NCBI RefSeq assembly: GCF_042675965.1
Contig: NZ_JBHTKJ010000043.1
Coordinates: 1 to 36,373, forward strand
Source of the DNA: Virgibacillus_R byunsanensis
Lineage (GTDB): Bacteria; Bacillota; Bacilli; Bacillales; Amphibacillaceae
Direction of reading: 5' to 3'
Length of the DNA stretch: 36,373 bases
Made by a program: the position numbers and the translations under genes. The first letter of the stretch is position 1; every line of letters starts with the position of its first letter. This document shows positions 7,447 through 16,036 of the stretch, piece after piece. Under the pieces are notes generated by a model. It did no database searches and was not told where the DNA came from. It was given only the letters and a program-made list of their open reading frames with translations.

Positions 7447-8844
7447 TTACGTAGAAAAACTTTTCCTTAACGTATCCGCTAACAAATCACGAAGAAATTC
7501 TGGTAAAAAGTATTTTTTCGTCTTGGACCTCGCTATCTCCGGTAACAATCTACCGAACGTAAACATATCTGCAGTTGCTACCAAGTAATTCTTGTTTGGA
7601 TCCAGTGGCTCTCCATTACAAGTTACTTTAGATACATATTCATTTCCATCGCTTAGAAACTCAGTCTCCACAGTCAGTCCCGAATATATCATTCGTCCGA
7701 TAACTTCTCCCCGAAAACCGAAACCCTTTAAGGTTAACTCCATCAACTCTTTTGTGAACGATGCTCGGATAACCTCTACTAACTCATCACCACTTAATTC
7801 TACGACACAGGGGTTAATAGGATGTGGGCAAATTCGGTGTATATCACCATAAGTTACCTTTCCAGCTGGTAGGTGATCAAGTAATAATCCAGCATTTAAC
7901 ATTGCAAACTCAGCGTTTGTCCATTCTTTTAAAGTATTAGTAAGCCGTTGCATAACTTCTGTATGCTCAAACCACTGTACATCTAATGGGTGTTTCATTT
8001 CAATAACTGACTGATCTAATTGTGTAGTTGCTTCTACAAAGAGTTCATGTAACGTCTCTTCTGTTTGTTGATCTTTTTCTAAATGGGTAATATCCGTTGT
8101 ATAAGCTTCTTTTTTAATAAGCTTTTGAGCAGAATGGTCCCACGTTAAGATGACTTCTCCCACAAAAGCACAATGCTTACCGGCAGCAGTAATAACCGCA
8201 TTATTTACAATCTCACCTTGACGCAACAAATGATGGGTGTGTCCACCAATAATTACATCTAACTGTGGAAATCTGCGAGCAATTTCCTGATCCTCATTAA
8301 TACCAAGGTGAGACATAAATACAATAACATCAGTAGATTCTTCTAATTCTTTTATATACCTTGCTAATGTGTTATATGGAGGAGATATATACCAACCTAA
8401 AAGTTCGTAAAAAGCATTGAATGGTGCTGTAAGAGCAATAATGCCTATCTTTACTCCATTTATAGATTGGATGGTTACCGTCGTGTTAAGCCACTCAGGT
8501 TCTTTACCTTGCACATTATGAAAATTAGCACAAACTACCTGAAAATTCGCCTTATCATACAAATGGAAAAGATCTTCATGTGCTAAAGTAATCCCTTCAT
8601 TGTTACCAATTGTAGCAAGATCATAACCAACATCATTCATCAATCTAATATTCGCCTGACCCATAAATGCCTCTGCAATTGGATGAACCCTATCTACATG
8701 ATCACCAATATCAAGTAGCCAACAGGATTCATTTTTAGTGTTATGATTTGCTTTAGCACCTTTCAAGTAGCCAGCAACACGTGACCAATGCTCAAAATCA
8801 CTATGTAAGTCATTTGTATAATAAAAATATATTTTCTCTAGCAT
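7447..8844 (-). CDS. yunD: YunD-like metallophosphoesterase / 5'-nucleotidase family protein
   Basis: A 465-residue, two-domain enzyme of the 5'-nucleotidase / UshA-like family. The N-terminal calcineurin-type metallophosphoesterase domain (1-260) shows the metal-site blocks YTNDLHSD, LLDIGDHVDR, GNNEG, MSHLGIN and GGHTHH. The C-terminal part (about 290-440) matches the nucleotidase substrate-binding domain, including LNAGLLLD. No signal peptide is present, unlike most secreted 5'-nucleotidases, so it should act in the cytoplasm as YunD is expected to. The physiological substrate is unknown. GAGGAG lies nine bases before ATG 8844. It is 13 bases downstream of yunE and is probably co-transcribed with it. 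Confidence 0.85.
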   Translation of the reverse strand: MLEKIYFYYTNDLHSDFEHWSRVAGYLKGAKANHNTKNESCWLLDIGDHVDRVHPIAEAFMGQANIRLMNDVGYDLATIGNNEGITLAHEDLFHLYDKANFQVVCANFHNVQGKEPEWLNTTVTIQSINGVKIGIIALTAPFNAFYELLGWYISPPYNTLARYIKELEESTDVIVFMSHLGINEDQEIARRFPQLDVIIGGHTHHLLRQGEIVNNAVITAAGKHCAFVGEVILTWDHSAQKLIKKEAYTTDITHLEKDQQTEETLHELFVEATTQLDQSVIEMKHPLDVQWFEHTEVMQRLTNTLKEWTNAEFAMLNAGLLLDHLPAGKVTYGDIHRICPHPINPCVVELSGDELVEVIRASFTKELMELTLKGFGFRGEVIGRMIYSGLTVETEFLSDGNEYVSKVTCNGEPLDPNKNYLVATADMFTFGRLLPEIARSKTKKYFLPEFLRDLLADTLRKSFST

Positions 8845-8857
8845 GTATTTATACTCC

Positions 8858-9676
8858 TCATATTAGTCCCTCCATAATTAAACGTATACCAATAACAATA
8901 AGTAATATTCGTAAAATCCTTTCAAGTGTTTTACCTTGGAAAAGCTGATTTGCCTTAGCCCCGATAGTGCCACCAATATATGCCCCAGGAATAAAGAAAA
9001 GGGCATACTCCCACGCAATGTGACCGAGAGCTATATGCGTACCTGCACTTACCATGCTAACAAAGAAAATCATAAACATCGATGTAGCAGTAGCAATATG
9101 GGCGGGGATTCCAAATAGTAAAATCATGGCGGGAACTATAACTGAACCCCCACCAATTCCAAATAATCCTGAAAGCATTCCAACCACTAATGAAAGCGAA
9201 AATGCTTGCCATATGGCAACAGTGTAATAATATGTCTTGCCATCTATATGGAAAGTTTGGAAAGACTTATTTGTTTCAGTTATTCCCTTCATTGCAGTCT
9301 TTCTTCTAATTAAAAACAGCAACGACAAAACAATCATTAAAAAACCAAAATAAAGCGAAAAATCATCCGTACTGACATATTGGTTTAACCATGATCCAAT
9401 AAAACCACCTGGTATGCTTCCTGTTAAAAACAATAATCCTGTTTTATAATCCACTCGACCATTTCTGGAATAATAAATGGTAGAAGACAAAGCAGTGAAT
9501 ACCATAGCAATTAGGGAAATACCGACAATGGTCTGTGGTGTTGCCCATGAAAATAACTCCGTATATTGATATAAAAACAACATTGTCGGAACTAAAATCA
9601 CCCCGCCACCTAAACCAACGAGGCTTCCTACGAATGCTGTTACTATTCCAATTAATACACAAATTACGTAAACCAA
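8858..9676 (-). CDS. yunE: TSUP (TauE/SafE) family membrane exporter, YunE-like
   Basis: A 272-residue integral membrane protein with about eight hydrophobic segments. It contains the two internally related glycine-rich blocks typical of TauE/SafE proteins: GSLVGLGGGVILVPTMLFLY near the N-terminus and GMLSGLFGIGGGSVIVPAMI in the second half. The family moves small sulfur-containing or organic anions, commonly in the export direction. The substrate here is unknown. TTG 9676 is the start, with GGAAGGG six bases before it. It is the first gene of a probable yunE-yunD(-yunC) transcript. About 165 bases separate it from sufB, and the sufB terminator lies in that gap. Confidence 0.85.
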   Translation of the reverse strand: MVYVICVLIGIVTAFVGSLVGLGGGVILVPTMLFLYQYTELFSWATPQTIVGISLIAMVFTALSSTIYYSRNGRVDYKTGLLFLTGSIPGGFIGSWLNQYVSTDDFSLYFGFLMIVLSLLFLIRRKTAMKGITETNKSFQTFHIDGKTYYYTVAIWQAFSLSLVVGMLSGLFGIGGGSVIVPAMILLFGIPAHIATATSMFMIFFVSMVSAGTHIALGHIAWEYALFFIPGAYIGGTIGAKANQLFQGKTLERILRILLIVIGIRLIMEGLI

Positions 9677-9802
9677 CTAAATCCCTTCCATCTATAACGT
9701 ATATTACTGTGATGAACTTCTATTAAATATACTAGCATTGATTGTTTGGGATTCCTAATCAAATACATTTAGAAATTTCATTGCTGATAAATCAAAAAAC
9801 AA

Positions 9803-9830
9803 AAAAGCACTCGCCGAAGCGAGTACTTTT
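9803..9830 (-). terminator. terminator of the suf operon
   Basis: The arms 9803-9814 and 9819-9830 (core ACTCGC/GCGAGT around a CGAA loop, flanked by AAAAG/CTTTT with one mismatch) form a hairpin. It begins 12 bases beyond the sufB stop codon. On the minus strand it is followed by TTTTTTGTTTTTTG, a good U-tract. Confidence 0.88.
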
Positions 9831-9842
9831 CAACTTATTTTA

Positions 9843-11240
9843 TTAACCTATTGAACCTTCCATTTCAAACTTAATTAGTCGGTTCATTTCAACTGCATAT
9901 TCCATTGGAAGTTCTTTCGTAAATGGTTCAATAAAGCCCATTACGATCATTTCAGTCGCTTCTTCTTCGCTAAGTCCTCTACTCATCAAGTAGAATAACT
10001 GCTCTTCAGAAACCTTCGAAACTTTTGCTTCGTGTTCCAATGAGATATTGTCATTATAGATTTCGTTGTATGGAATAGTGTCTGATGTTGACTCATTGTC
10101 CATAATTAGTGTATCACATTCAATATTGGAACGAGCTCCATTTGCTTTGCGCCCAAAGTGAACCATACCACGATATGATACTTTACCACCTTGTTTTGAA
10201 ATGGATTTGGAAACAATCGTGGATGACGTATTAGGTGCAAGATGGTACATTTTAGCTCCTGCATCCTGATGTTGGCTACGTCCAGCAATCGCTATGGATA
10301 ACGTATTACCACGAGCACCTTCACCTTTTAATAATATAGATGGATACTTCATAGTTAATTTGGAACCAATATTGCCATCAATCCACTCCATTGTCGCATT
10401 TGCATCAGCAGAGGCACGCTTTGTAACTAGGTTATATACGTTATTTGCCCAGTTTTGGATAGTAGTATAACGGCAATATGCATCTTTATGAACAAAGATC
10501 TCAACAACAGCACTGTGTAATGAATTTGTTGTATAAACTGGTGCTGTACAACCTTCCACATAATGAACAGATGAACCCTCATCAGCAATAATAAGTGTAC
10601 GTTCAAATTGTCCCATATTTTCCGAGTTAATACGGAAATATGCTTGCAGTGGTGTAGTAGTTTGAACACCTTTTGGTACATAAATGAACGATCCACCAGA
10701 CCATACTGCAGAGTTTAATGCTGAGAATTTATTATCTGATGCTGGAATAACTTTTCCGAAATATTGTTTAAAAAGATCTTCATTTTCTTTCAGTGCAGTA
10801 TCTGTATCTTTAAATACAATACCCATATCGCTTAAATCTTCTTTTAAACTGTGGTATACAACCTCAGACTCATACTGTGCTGATACGCCAGCCAAATATT
10901 TTTGTTCTGCTTCTGGAATACCTAATTTATCAAACGTTTGTTTAATTTCTTCAGGAACTTCATCCCAGGAATTCTCAGTTCTTTCTGACGGCTTAACATA
11001 GTAGATGATCTCATCAAAATTTAATTCTGAAAGATCTCCACCCCATTGTGGCATTGGCATTTTGTAGAACTGTTCCAATGCTTTTAATCTATAATCCAGC
11101 ATCCACTGGGGTTCTTCCTTCATTCTTGAAATTTCTTCAACTATTTCTCGAGTTAAACCTCTTCCGGAGCGAAAAATCGAAACGTCTTTATCATGAAAGC
11201 CATATTTGTATTCTTCCATATCCGGCATTTGCTTTGCCAT
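9843..11240 (-). CDS. sufB: Fe-S cluster assembly scaffold SufB
   Basis: A 465-residue SufB, the scaffold subunit of the cytosolic SufBCD complex on which new Fe-S clusters are built. Typical stretches are FIYVPKGVQTTTPLQAYFRI, SSVHYVEGCTAP, and a C-terminal LEHEAKVSKVSEEQLFYLMS. The length equals that usual for Bacillus SufB. I place the start at ATG 11240 (MAKQMPD), because AAAGGAGG lies immediately before it. The open frame continues 11 codons upstream to 11273 without a ribosome site. It is the last gene of sufCDSUB, 76 bases after sufU, and the operon terminator follows. Confidence 0.95.
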   Translation of the reverse strand: MAKQMPDMEEYKYGFHDKDVSIFRSGRGLTREIVEEISRMKEEPQWMLDYRLKALEQFYKMPMPQWGGDLSELNFDEIIYYVKPSERTENSWDEVPEEIKQTFDKLGIPEAEQKYLAGVSAQYESEVVYHSLKEDLSDMGIVFKDTDTALKENEDLFKQYFGKVIPASDNKFSALNSAVWSGGSFIYVPKGVQTTTPLQAYFRINSENMGQFERTLIIADEGSSVHYVEGCTAPVYTTNSLHSAVVEIFVHKDAYCRYTTIQNWANNVYNLVTKRASADANATMEWIDGNIGSKLTMKYPSILLKGEGARGNTLSIAIAGRSQHQDAGAKMYHLAPNTSSTIVSKSISKQGGKVSYRGMVHFGRKANGARSNIECDTLIMDNESTSDTIPYNEIYNDNISLEHEAKVSKVSEEQLFYLMSRGLSEEEATEMIVMGFIEPFTKELPMEYAVEMNRLIKFEMEGSIG

Positions 11241-11316
11241 GTGAAAAACCTCCTTTAGATTTACGACGAACAAGAATTACTAGTACTGTAGTCGCAATTT
11301 AACCAGTCTTGCATTA

Positions 11317-11751
11317 CTAATCTTCTTGAACACCTTTTTCCATTGCCTTCCATGCAAGGGTTGCACATTTAATACGTGCAGGAAACTTACTGACACCTTG
11401 CAAAGCTTCAATATCGCCCAAATCCAAACCCTCAACGTCTATATCTTCACCAAGCATCATTTGTGAAAAAGCTCTCGACATCTTTAATGCATCATCAAGT
11501 TTTTTTCCAATAATTACTTGGGTCATCATTGATGCAGATGACATACTAATTGAACAACCTTCTCCATCGAATTTGGCATCTTTAACGATTTCATCTTCTA
11601 CTTTTAATTGTAGCTGAATTCGATCTCCACAGGTCGGGTTATTCATTTCAATGCTTAGTGCGTCACCTTCCACGACACCTCGGTTACGTGGATTTTTATA
11701 GTGATCCATTATTACTTGTCTATATAGTGTATCAAGGTTGTTAAAAGACAT
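11317..11751 (-). CDS. sufU: zinc-dependent sulfurtransferase SufU
   Basis: A 144-residue SufU, which takes persulfide sulfur from SufS and passes it on for cluster assembly in Firmicutes. The zinc-site residues are visible: Cys41 and Asp43 (PTCGDR), Cys66 (GEGCSIS) and Cys129 (ARIKCATLAW). The 18-21 residue insertion after GEGCSIS that separates SufU from IscU (KLDDALKMSRAFSQMMLGED region) is present. The start is ATG 11751, inside the sufS end. The two genes overlap by 11 bases, so translation is probably coupled. A TTG at 11757 is a possible but less likely start. Confidence 0.93.
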   Translation of the reverse strand: MSFNNLDTLYRQVIMDHYKNPRNRGVVEGDALSIEMNNPTCGDRIQLQLKVEDEIVKDAKFDGEGCSISMSSASMMTQVIIGKKLDDALKMSRAFSQMMLGEDIDVEGLDLGDIEALQGVSKFPARIKCATLAWKAMEKGVQED

Positions 11752-12961
11752 CACCAAAATACTCCTTTGTTTTCAAAAGTCCCTCGACCAGTCGATCGAT
11801 ATCTTTCTCAGTATTATATAGATAAAAACTTGCACGTGCTGTAGCAGTAACATCTAACCACCTCATTAAAGGCTGTGCGCAATGATGTCCAGCTCTAACA
11901 GCTATACCTTCAGCATCAAGCACTGTAGCTGTATCATGAGGGTGTACCTCATCAAGATTAAAGGTAACAAGGCCTGCACGTTTATCAGGGCCAAATATGG
12001 ATATACCATCTATTGTACGTAATTGCTTCATTGCATAATCTGCTAATTTTTGTTCGTTTGCTGTAATATTATCCATACCGACTTCATTTAAGAAGTCAAT
12101 CGCTGCACCTAAGCCAATAGCTCCAGCAATTATAGGAGTCCCACCTTCAAATTTCCAAGGCAATTCCTTCCAAGTGGAATCATAAAGGTTTACAAAATCA
12201 ATCATTTCGCCACCGAATTCAACAGGTTCCATAGCTTCTAAATGATCGCGTTTACCATACAATACCCCAATTCCAGTTGGTGCACACATTTTATGTCCAG
12301 AAAATGCATAAAAATCGCAGTCAAGGTCCTTCACATCTACCTTCATATGTGGTGCTCCTTGTGCACCATCTACTACGATAACTGCCTCATTTTCATGAGC
12401 AATAGCAGCAATCTCTTTTATAGGGTTAATTGTTCCTAAAACATTAGATACATGCGTTACAGCTACAACTTTTGTGTTAGTAGTTATTGTATCACGGACA
12501 TCATCCAGTGCTAACGTTCCATCAGGTTGTAACGGGATATATTTTAGTGTTGCACCTGTAGCTTTTGCTGCTTGTTGCCAAGGGATAATATTACTGTGAT
12601 GTTCCATAGGTGTAATTACAATTTCATCCCCAGCTGTTAAGTTAGCTCGTGCATAGCTATAGGCCACTGTATTAATTGCTGTAGTTGTACCGCGTGTGAA
12701 TATTACTTCTGCAGTACTATTGGCACCGATAAATCGTCGTACTTTCTCACGAGCACCCTCGTATTTATCAGTAGCCCGTGTGCCTAGTGTATGAACGCCA
12801 CGGTGCACATTTGAATTATCTTGTCGATAATAAGCATTAACAGCTTCAATAACAGGCAACGGCTTTTGTGATGTTGCAGAAGAATCTAAATATACTAAAG
12901 GATGACCATTTACTTCCTGATTTAAAATTGGAAATTGTTGCCGTATAGCCTTTACATCCAT
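11741..12961 (-). CDS. sufS: cysteine desulfurase SufS
   Basis: A 406-residue class II cysteine desulfurase that uses PLP to take sulfur from cysteine. The PLP lysine is Lys224 in SGHKMC. The persulfide cysteine is Cys361 in RAGHHCAQP, the same number as the active cysteine I recall for B. subtilis SufS. The substrate and PLP-binding stretches THVSNVLGTINP and DGAQGAPH are intact. The ATG overlaps the sufD stop codon by one base (TAATG), with GAAAGGAAAG before it. The 3' end overlaps sufU by 11 bases, matching their physical partnership. Housekeeping gene; nothing odd seen. Confidence 0.95.
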   Translation of the reverse strand: MDVKAIRQQFPILNQEVNGHPLVYLDSSATSQKPLPVIEAVNAYYRQDNSNVHRGVHTLGTRATDKYEGAREKVRRFIGANSTAEVIFTRGTTTAINTVAYSYARANLTAGDEIVITPMEHHSNIIPWQQAAKATGATLKYIPLQPDGTLALDDVRDTITTNTKVVAVTHVSNVLGTINPIKEIAAIAHENEAVIVVDGAQGAPHMKVDVKDLDCDFYAFSGHKMCAPTGIGVLYGKRDHLEAMEPVEFGGEMIDFVNLYDSTWKELPWKFEGGTPIIAGAIGLGAAIDFLNEVGMDNITANEQKLADYAMKQLRTIDGISIFGPDKRAGLVTFNLDEVHPHDTATVLDAEGIAVRAGHHCAQPLMRWLDVTATARASFYLYNTEKDIDRLVEGLLKTKEYFGDVF

Positions 12962-14268
12962 TAGTATACTTTCCTTTCAATTACTTGTGTTAATTGTTCC
13001 CTCACTGAAGAAATTGGTAATTTATTTACTACTGGGGCAAGGAAACCATGAATTATTAAACGTTCTGCTTCCTTTTGCGTAATCCCACGACTCATTAAAT
13101 AATATAATTGAAGTGGATCTACTCGGCCAACAGATGCCGCGTGTCCAGCAGTAACATCATCTTCATCAATTAAAAGGATAGGATTAGCATCCCCTCGTGC
13201 TTTTTCACTTAACATTAATACACGAGATTCTTGCTCCGCATTGGACTTAGATGCTCCATGTTCAATTTTTCCAATACCATTAAAAATAGACGATGCACTA
13301 TCCTTCATAACACCATGTTGTAGAATGTGCCCCTCTGATTCCTTACCAAAGTGAGTAATGTTAGCTGTGAAGTTCTGAATTTGCTTTCCACGACCAACTG
13401 TAACAGTTTTCGCGTTTGACTCAGAATTATCTCCAACAAGATGTGTAACATTTTCAGAAACAGTATTACCATCGTTCATCTGACCTAGCGCCCAATCAAT
13501 GGTTGCATCACGATACGCAACACCACGTCGATTTACGTATGTTGTTGTACCAGCTGCGAAGTTATCAACTGCACCAAACGAAATTTTTGCATTGTTATGT
13601 GCAATAACTTCGGTAACTATATTTGCCACTGTTTCCTGTTCATGATTATGTGAAATATAATTCTCAACGTATGTTAGGGAACTATTATCATCTGCTACAA
13701 TCAACACATGATTAAACAATGCTACTTCCGGGTCTTCCTGCCAAAAAATAGATTGTAATGGTTCTTCTAGTTGTACATTTTTCGGAACATATACAAAGAT
13801 ACCACCGTTCATTAGTGCTGCATGAAGTGCCGTTAGTCGATGTTCATCAACAGAAACAGCATCTTTCATATAATAACGTTTCACTAAATCTTCATGTTCC
13901 ACAAGAGCAGTGAAAATATCGGTAAAAATAACACCTTTATTCTTCAGCTCATCCTTCAGTGCTGTATATGCAACTGATTGATTACGTTGAATTAATAAAT
14001 TTTCAGGTGCATTCTCTTGGTCAAGAAAATCTTGTATTTCTTTTGGTAATTCACTTAATGAAGAAATCTTCTCACCTTGTGCTTCGTGTTTGAAACGACT
14101 GAAATTCCATTTACCTATTTTTGTTTTATCAGGCTTAGGCAATTCTAGCGTGTCAGCTTGATCAAAAGCTTGAAGGCGTAATGATTTCATCCATTCTGGT
14201 TCATTTCTATCACGGGAAAATTGATCTATATACTCTTTATTAAATGGAAGCTTTGTCTCAACAGTCAT
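12961..14268 (-). CDS. sufD: Fe-S cluster assembly protein SufD
   Basis: A 435-residue SufD, the SufB paralogue that completes the SufBC2D complex. Features are the N-terminal helical part (EWMKSLRLQAFDQAD), the beta-helix core with GGIFVYVPKNVQLEEPLQS, and the C-terminal GHAASVGRVDPLQLYYLMSR, whose histidine belongs to the SufB-SufD interface in studied homologues. ATG 14268 follows AAGGAGG by six bases. It lies 17 bases after sufC and overlaps sufS by one base, within one operon. Confidence 0.94.
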   Translation of the reverse strand: MTVETKLPFNKEYIDQFSRDRNEPEWMKSLRLQAFDQADTLELPKPDKTKIGKWNFSRFKHEAQGEKISSLSELPKEIQDFLDQENAPENLLIQRNQSVAYTALKDELKNKGVIFTDIFTALVEHEDLVKRYYMKDAVSVDEHRLTALHAALMNGGIFVYVPKNVQLEEPLQSIFWQEDPEVALFNHVLIVADDNSSLTYVENYISHNHEQETVANIVTEVIAHNNAKISFGAVDNFAAGTTTYVNRRGVAYRDATIDWALGQMNDGNTVSENVTHLVGDNSESNAKTVTVGRGKQIQNFTANITHFGKESEGHILQHGVMKDSASSIFNGIGKIEHGASKSNAEQESRVLMLSEKARGDANPILLIDEDDVTAGHAASVGRVDPLQLYYLMSRGITQKEAERLIIHGFLAPVVNKLPISSVREQLTQVIERKVY

Positions 14269-14285
14269 ATTACTCCTCCTTACTA

Positions 14286-15071
14286 TTACGCTTTTTGCCC
14301 TACAGTTTCGTCTTCAATTCCTAGTTCTTCTTTAATCCATTCATATCCCTCTGCTTCTAAACGTTTTGCTAGTTCAGGACCTCCTGATTTCACAATACGT
14401 CCCTGCATCATTACATGAACAGTGTCTGGTGTAATATAGTTAAGCAAACGTTGGTAGTGGGTAATAATTAAACAACCAAAGTTATCGTCTCGTAGTTTAT
14501 TAATTCCTTTAGATACTACTTTTAATGCATCAATATCCAAACCAGAGTCAATTTCATCTAAGATTGCAATTTCTGGTTTTAACAACATAAGTTGAAGGAT
14601 TTCATTACGCTTTTTCTCTCCACCAGAGAATCCTTCATTTAAATAACGTTGTGCCATGTTTTTATCAATTTCTAAATAATCCAATGTATTATCCATTTCT
14701 TTAATGAATTTCATTAAAGAAATTTCATCACCTTCCGCGCGTCGAGCGTTAATAGAAGAACGCAAGAAGTCTGAAGTTGTTACACCACTAATTTCACTTG
14801 GGTATTGCATTCCAAGGAATAGACCTGCACGGGCACGTTCGTCTACACCCATTTCTAATACGTCTTCACCATCAAGGTGTACACTACCTTGTGTGATTTC
14901 GAATTTTGGATGTCCCATGACTGCAGAAGCGAGTGTTGATTTTCCGGTACCATTTGGTCCCATAACTGCATGGAATTCTCCACCTTTTATCGTAAGGTTT
15001 ACACCTTTTAATATTTCGTTACCTTCAATTGATACATGAAGATTTTTAATTTCTAGTGTTGATCCTGCCAT
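14286..15071 (-). CDS. sufC: Fe-S cluster assembly ATPase SufC
   Basis: A 261-residue ABC-type ATPase without membrane domain, which drives conformational change in the SufBCD scaffold. The Walker A motif GPNGTGKST is at 38-46, the signature is FSGGEKKR, and Walker B ends in AILDEIDSGLD. The H-loop (IITHYQRLL) is present. ATG 15071 follows GGAGGT by seven bases. It is the first gene of sufCDSUB. A -10-like TATAAT and a weak Fur/PerR-like palindrome lie about 70 bases upstream (15136-15150). Further upstream is repeat copy C. Confidence 0.95.
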   Translation of the reverse strand: MAGSTLEIKNLHVSIEGNEILKGVNLTIKGGEFHAVMGPNGTGKSTLASAVMGHPKFEITQGSVHLDGEDVLEMGVDERARAGLFLGMQYPSEISGVTTSDFLRSSINARRAEGDEISLMKFIKEMDNTLDYLEIDKNMAQRYLNEGFSGGEKKRNEILQLMLLKPEIAILDEIDSGLDIDALKVVSKGINKLRDDNFGCLIITHYQRLLNYITPDTVHVMMQGRIVKSGGPELAKRLEAEGYEWIKEELGIEDETVGQKA

Positions 15072-15135
15072 GTAAATACCTCCAATTACTATTATAGTTC
15101 ATTATTTTCAAATGAATTTTAAATCCATTCTCAAT

Positions 15136-15150
15136 TTATTCTCATTATAA
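15136..15150 (-). promoter_or_regulatory. possible sufC promoter region with Fur/PerR-like palindrome
   Basis: On the minus strand TTATAATGAGAATAA (15150-15136) matches 12 of 14 non-central positions of the PerR box TTATAATNATTATAA. It contains a TATAAT that could serve as the -10 of the suf operon. I see no convincing -35 at the right distance. AT-rich DNA gives such matches by chance, so this is a weak call. Confidence 0.3.
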
Positions 15151-15293
15151 TCTTAAAGCATTTCGAATCTATAATCAACTCTTTTAAACTAATTGATATC
15201 TTTGTTGCTACTGCTTTTTTCTTGTATGTTCAACAGTCTAACTATAGCATAACCTATGTTCTTTCTTATACCTAAATTTATACTCAAAAAGAA

Positions 15294-15601
15294 AGAACAA
15301 AAGCGCAAGCGCCCGTTTAACGACGTATGGGCTGCGCCCGCGCATCGCGGGTGGGTCGACGTTGCCGCACAAAGCGGCGAAGTTAGTCGATCTTCCTTAA
15401 AGGAAACATGCCCCTTCATAGGGGTATGCCGACGTTGGGCGCAAAGTCCGTTTTTAGTCGGCCTTCCTTCGCTAAGCGAATCGATGTTGACTTATCGTAA
15501 GGAGGATCAGGAAGCCCACTAGTCGTTGGGCCGCTGGAGCTGGACGTGGCTTAAGCAGTAAATAAATTATTTACAGGCTCCTATTTTTATAATTTCCTAG
15601 A
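15294..15601 (-). repeat. composite intergenic repeat, copy C (short left arm, alpha right arm)
   Basis: A 308-base block between sufC and the 56-residue gene. It starts at AGAACAAAAGCGCAAGCGCC and ends at TTTTATAATTTCCTAG. It contains CCCGCG-CGCGGG and GCCGC-GCGGC hairpins and a GTAAATAA/TTATTTAC inverted repeat. It matches copies A and E along its length but lacks their approximately 120-base module between AGCTCC and AGCG. The TTTCCTAG end is about 11 bases from the terminator hairpin at 15613. No gene is supported inside it. Confidence 0.88.
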
Positions 15602-15612
15602 CAACAAAAAAA

Positions 15613-15637
15613 GCTGGTGCTTTAATAGCAGCACCAG
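15613..15637 (-). terminator. terminator of the 56-residue gene
   Basis: GCTGGTGCT and AGCACCAGC form a perfect nine-base stem around a loop of about seven bases. On the minus strand it is followed by TTTTTTTG. It lies 12 bases after the stop codon of the small gene, which supports that gene being real. Confidence 0.9.
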
Positions 15638-15649
15638 CATCTGTTTTCT

Positions 15650-15820
15650 CTATTTATGGATTTGTTTATCAAATTGAGCAACCATCTTTTGGCAGTCACG
15701 ATATTCTTGTTGTCTTCTCATTTCAACCGTAATTCGATTTTCTAACTTACGTCCATACTCCTCGAAGCTCATACCGTGTGATTGTTGCATTGCTTTCTCC
15801 ATCTCTGGAGTGTAGTTCAT
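15650..15820 (-). CDS. small protein of unknown function (56 residues)
   Basis: An open frame too short for usual gene finding: it starts MNYTPEMEKAMQQSHGMS and ends DKQIHK. It is charged, hydrophilic, predicted largely helical, with no membrane segment, and has one Cys at residue 43. I do not recognise the family. Support comes from protein-like composition and a strong intrinsic terminator 12 bases beyond the stop codon. The start is uncertain: ATG 15820 has only a poor ribosome site (GTGGA), whereas AAAGGATGA lies about 20 bases upstream. A rare start codon a few codons earlier, such as ATT, is possible. It stands alone between metQ and repeat copy C. Confidence 0.6.
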   Translation of the reverse strand: MNYTPEMEKAMQQSHGMSFEEYGRKLENRITVEMRRQQEYRDCQKMVAQFDKQIHK

Positions 15821-16036
15821 TTGTATTCCACTAAAAATAGTGAATCATCCTTTCGGTTTTTTAACACATTTATAATGCTAACATAAGGACAATTCCCAAT
15901 ACAAAACGGATATAAACGCTTAAATAAGACTGCATTTGCATATAAATGACTGAAGTTTACATATTAAACACTTCTTAATAACATTCAACGTATTGCTCGC
16001 ATATACTATGGAATGCTAAAAATTCAGCTAAAAGTC

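Noticed and set aside
15189..15522. Open frames on both strands across repeat copy C
   Set aside because: Same repeat sequence; frames are not preserved among copies.
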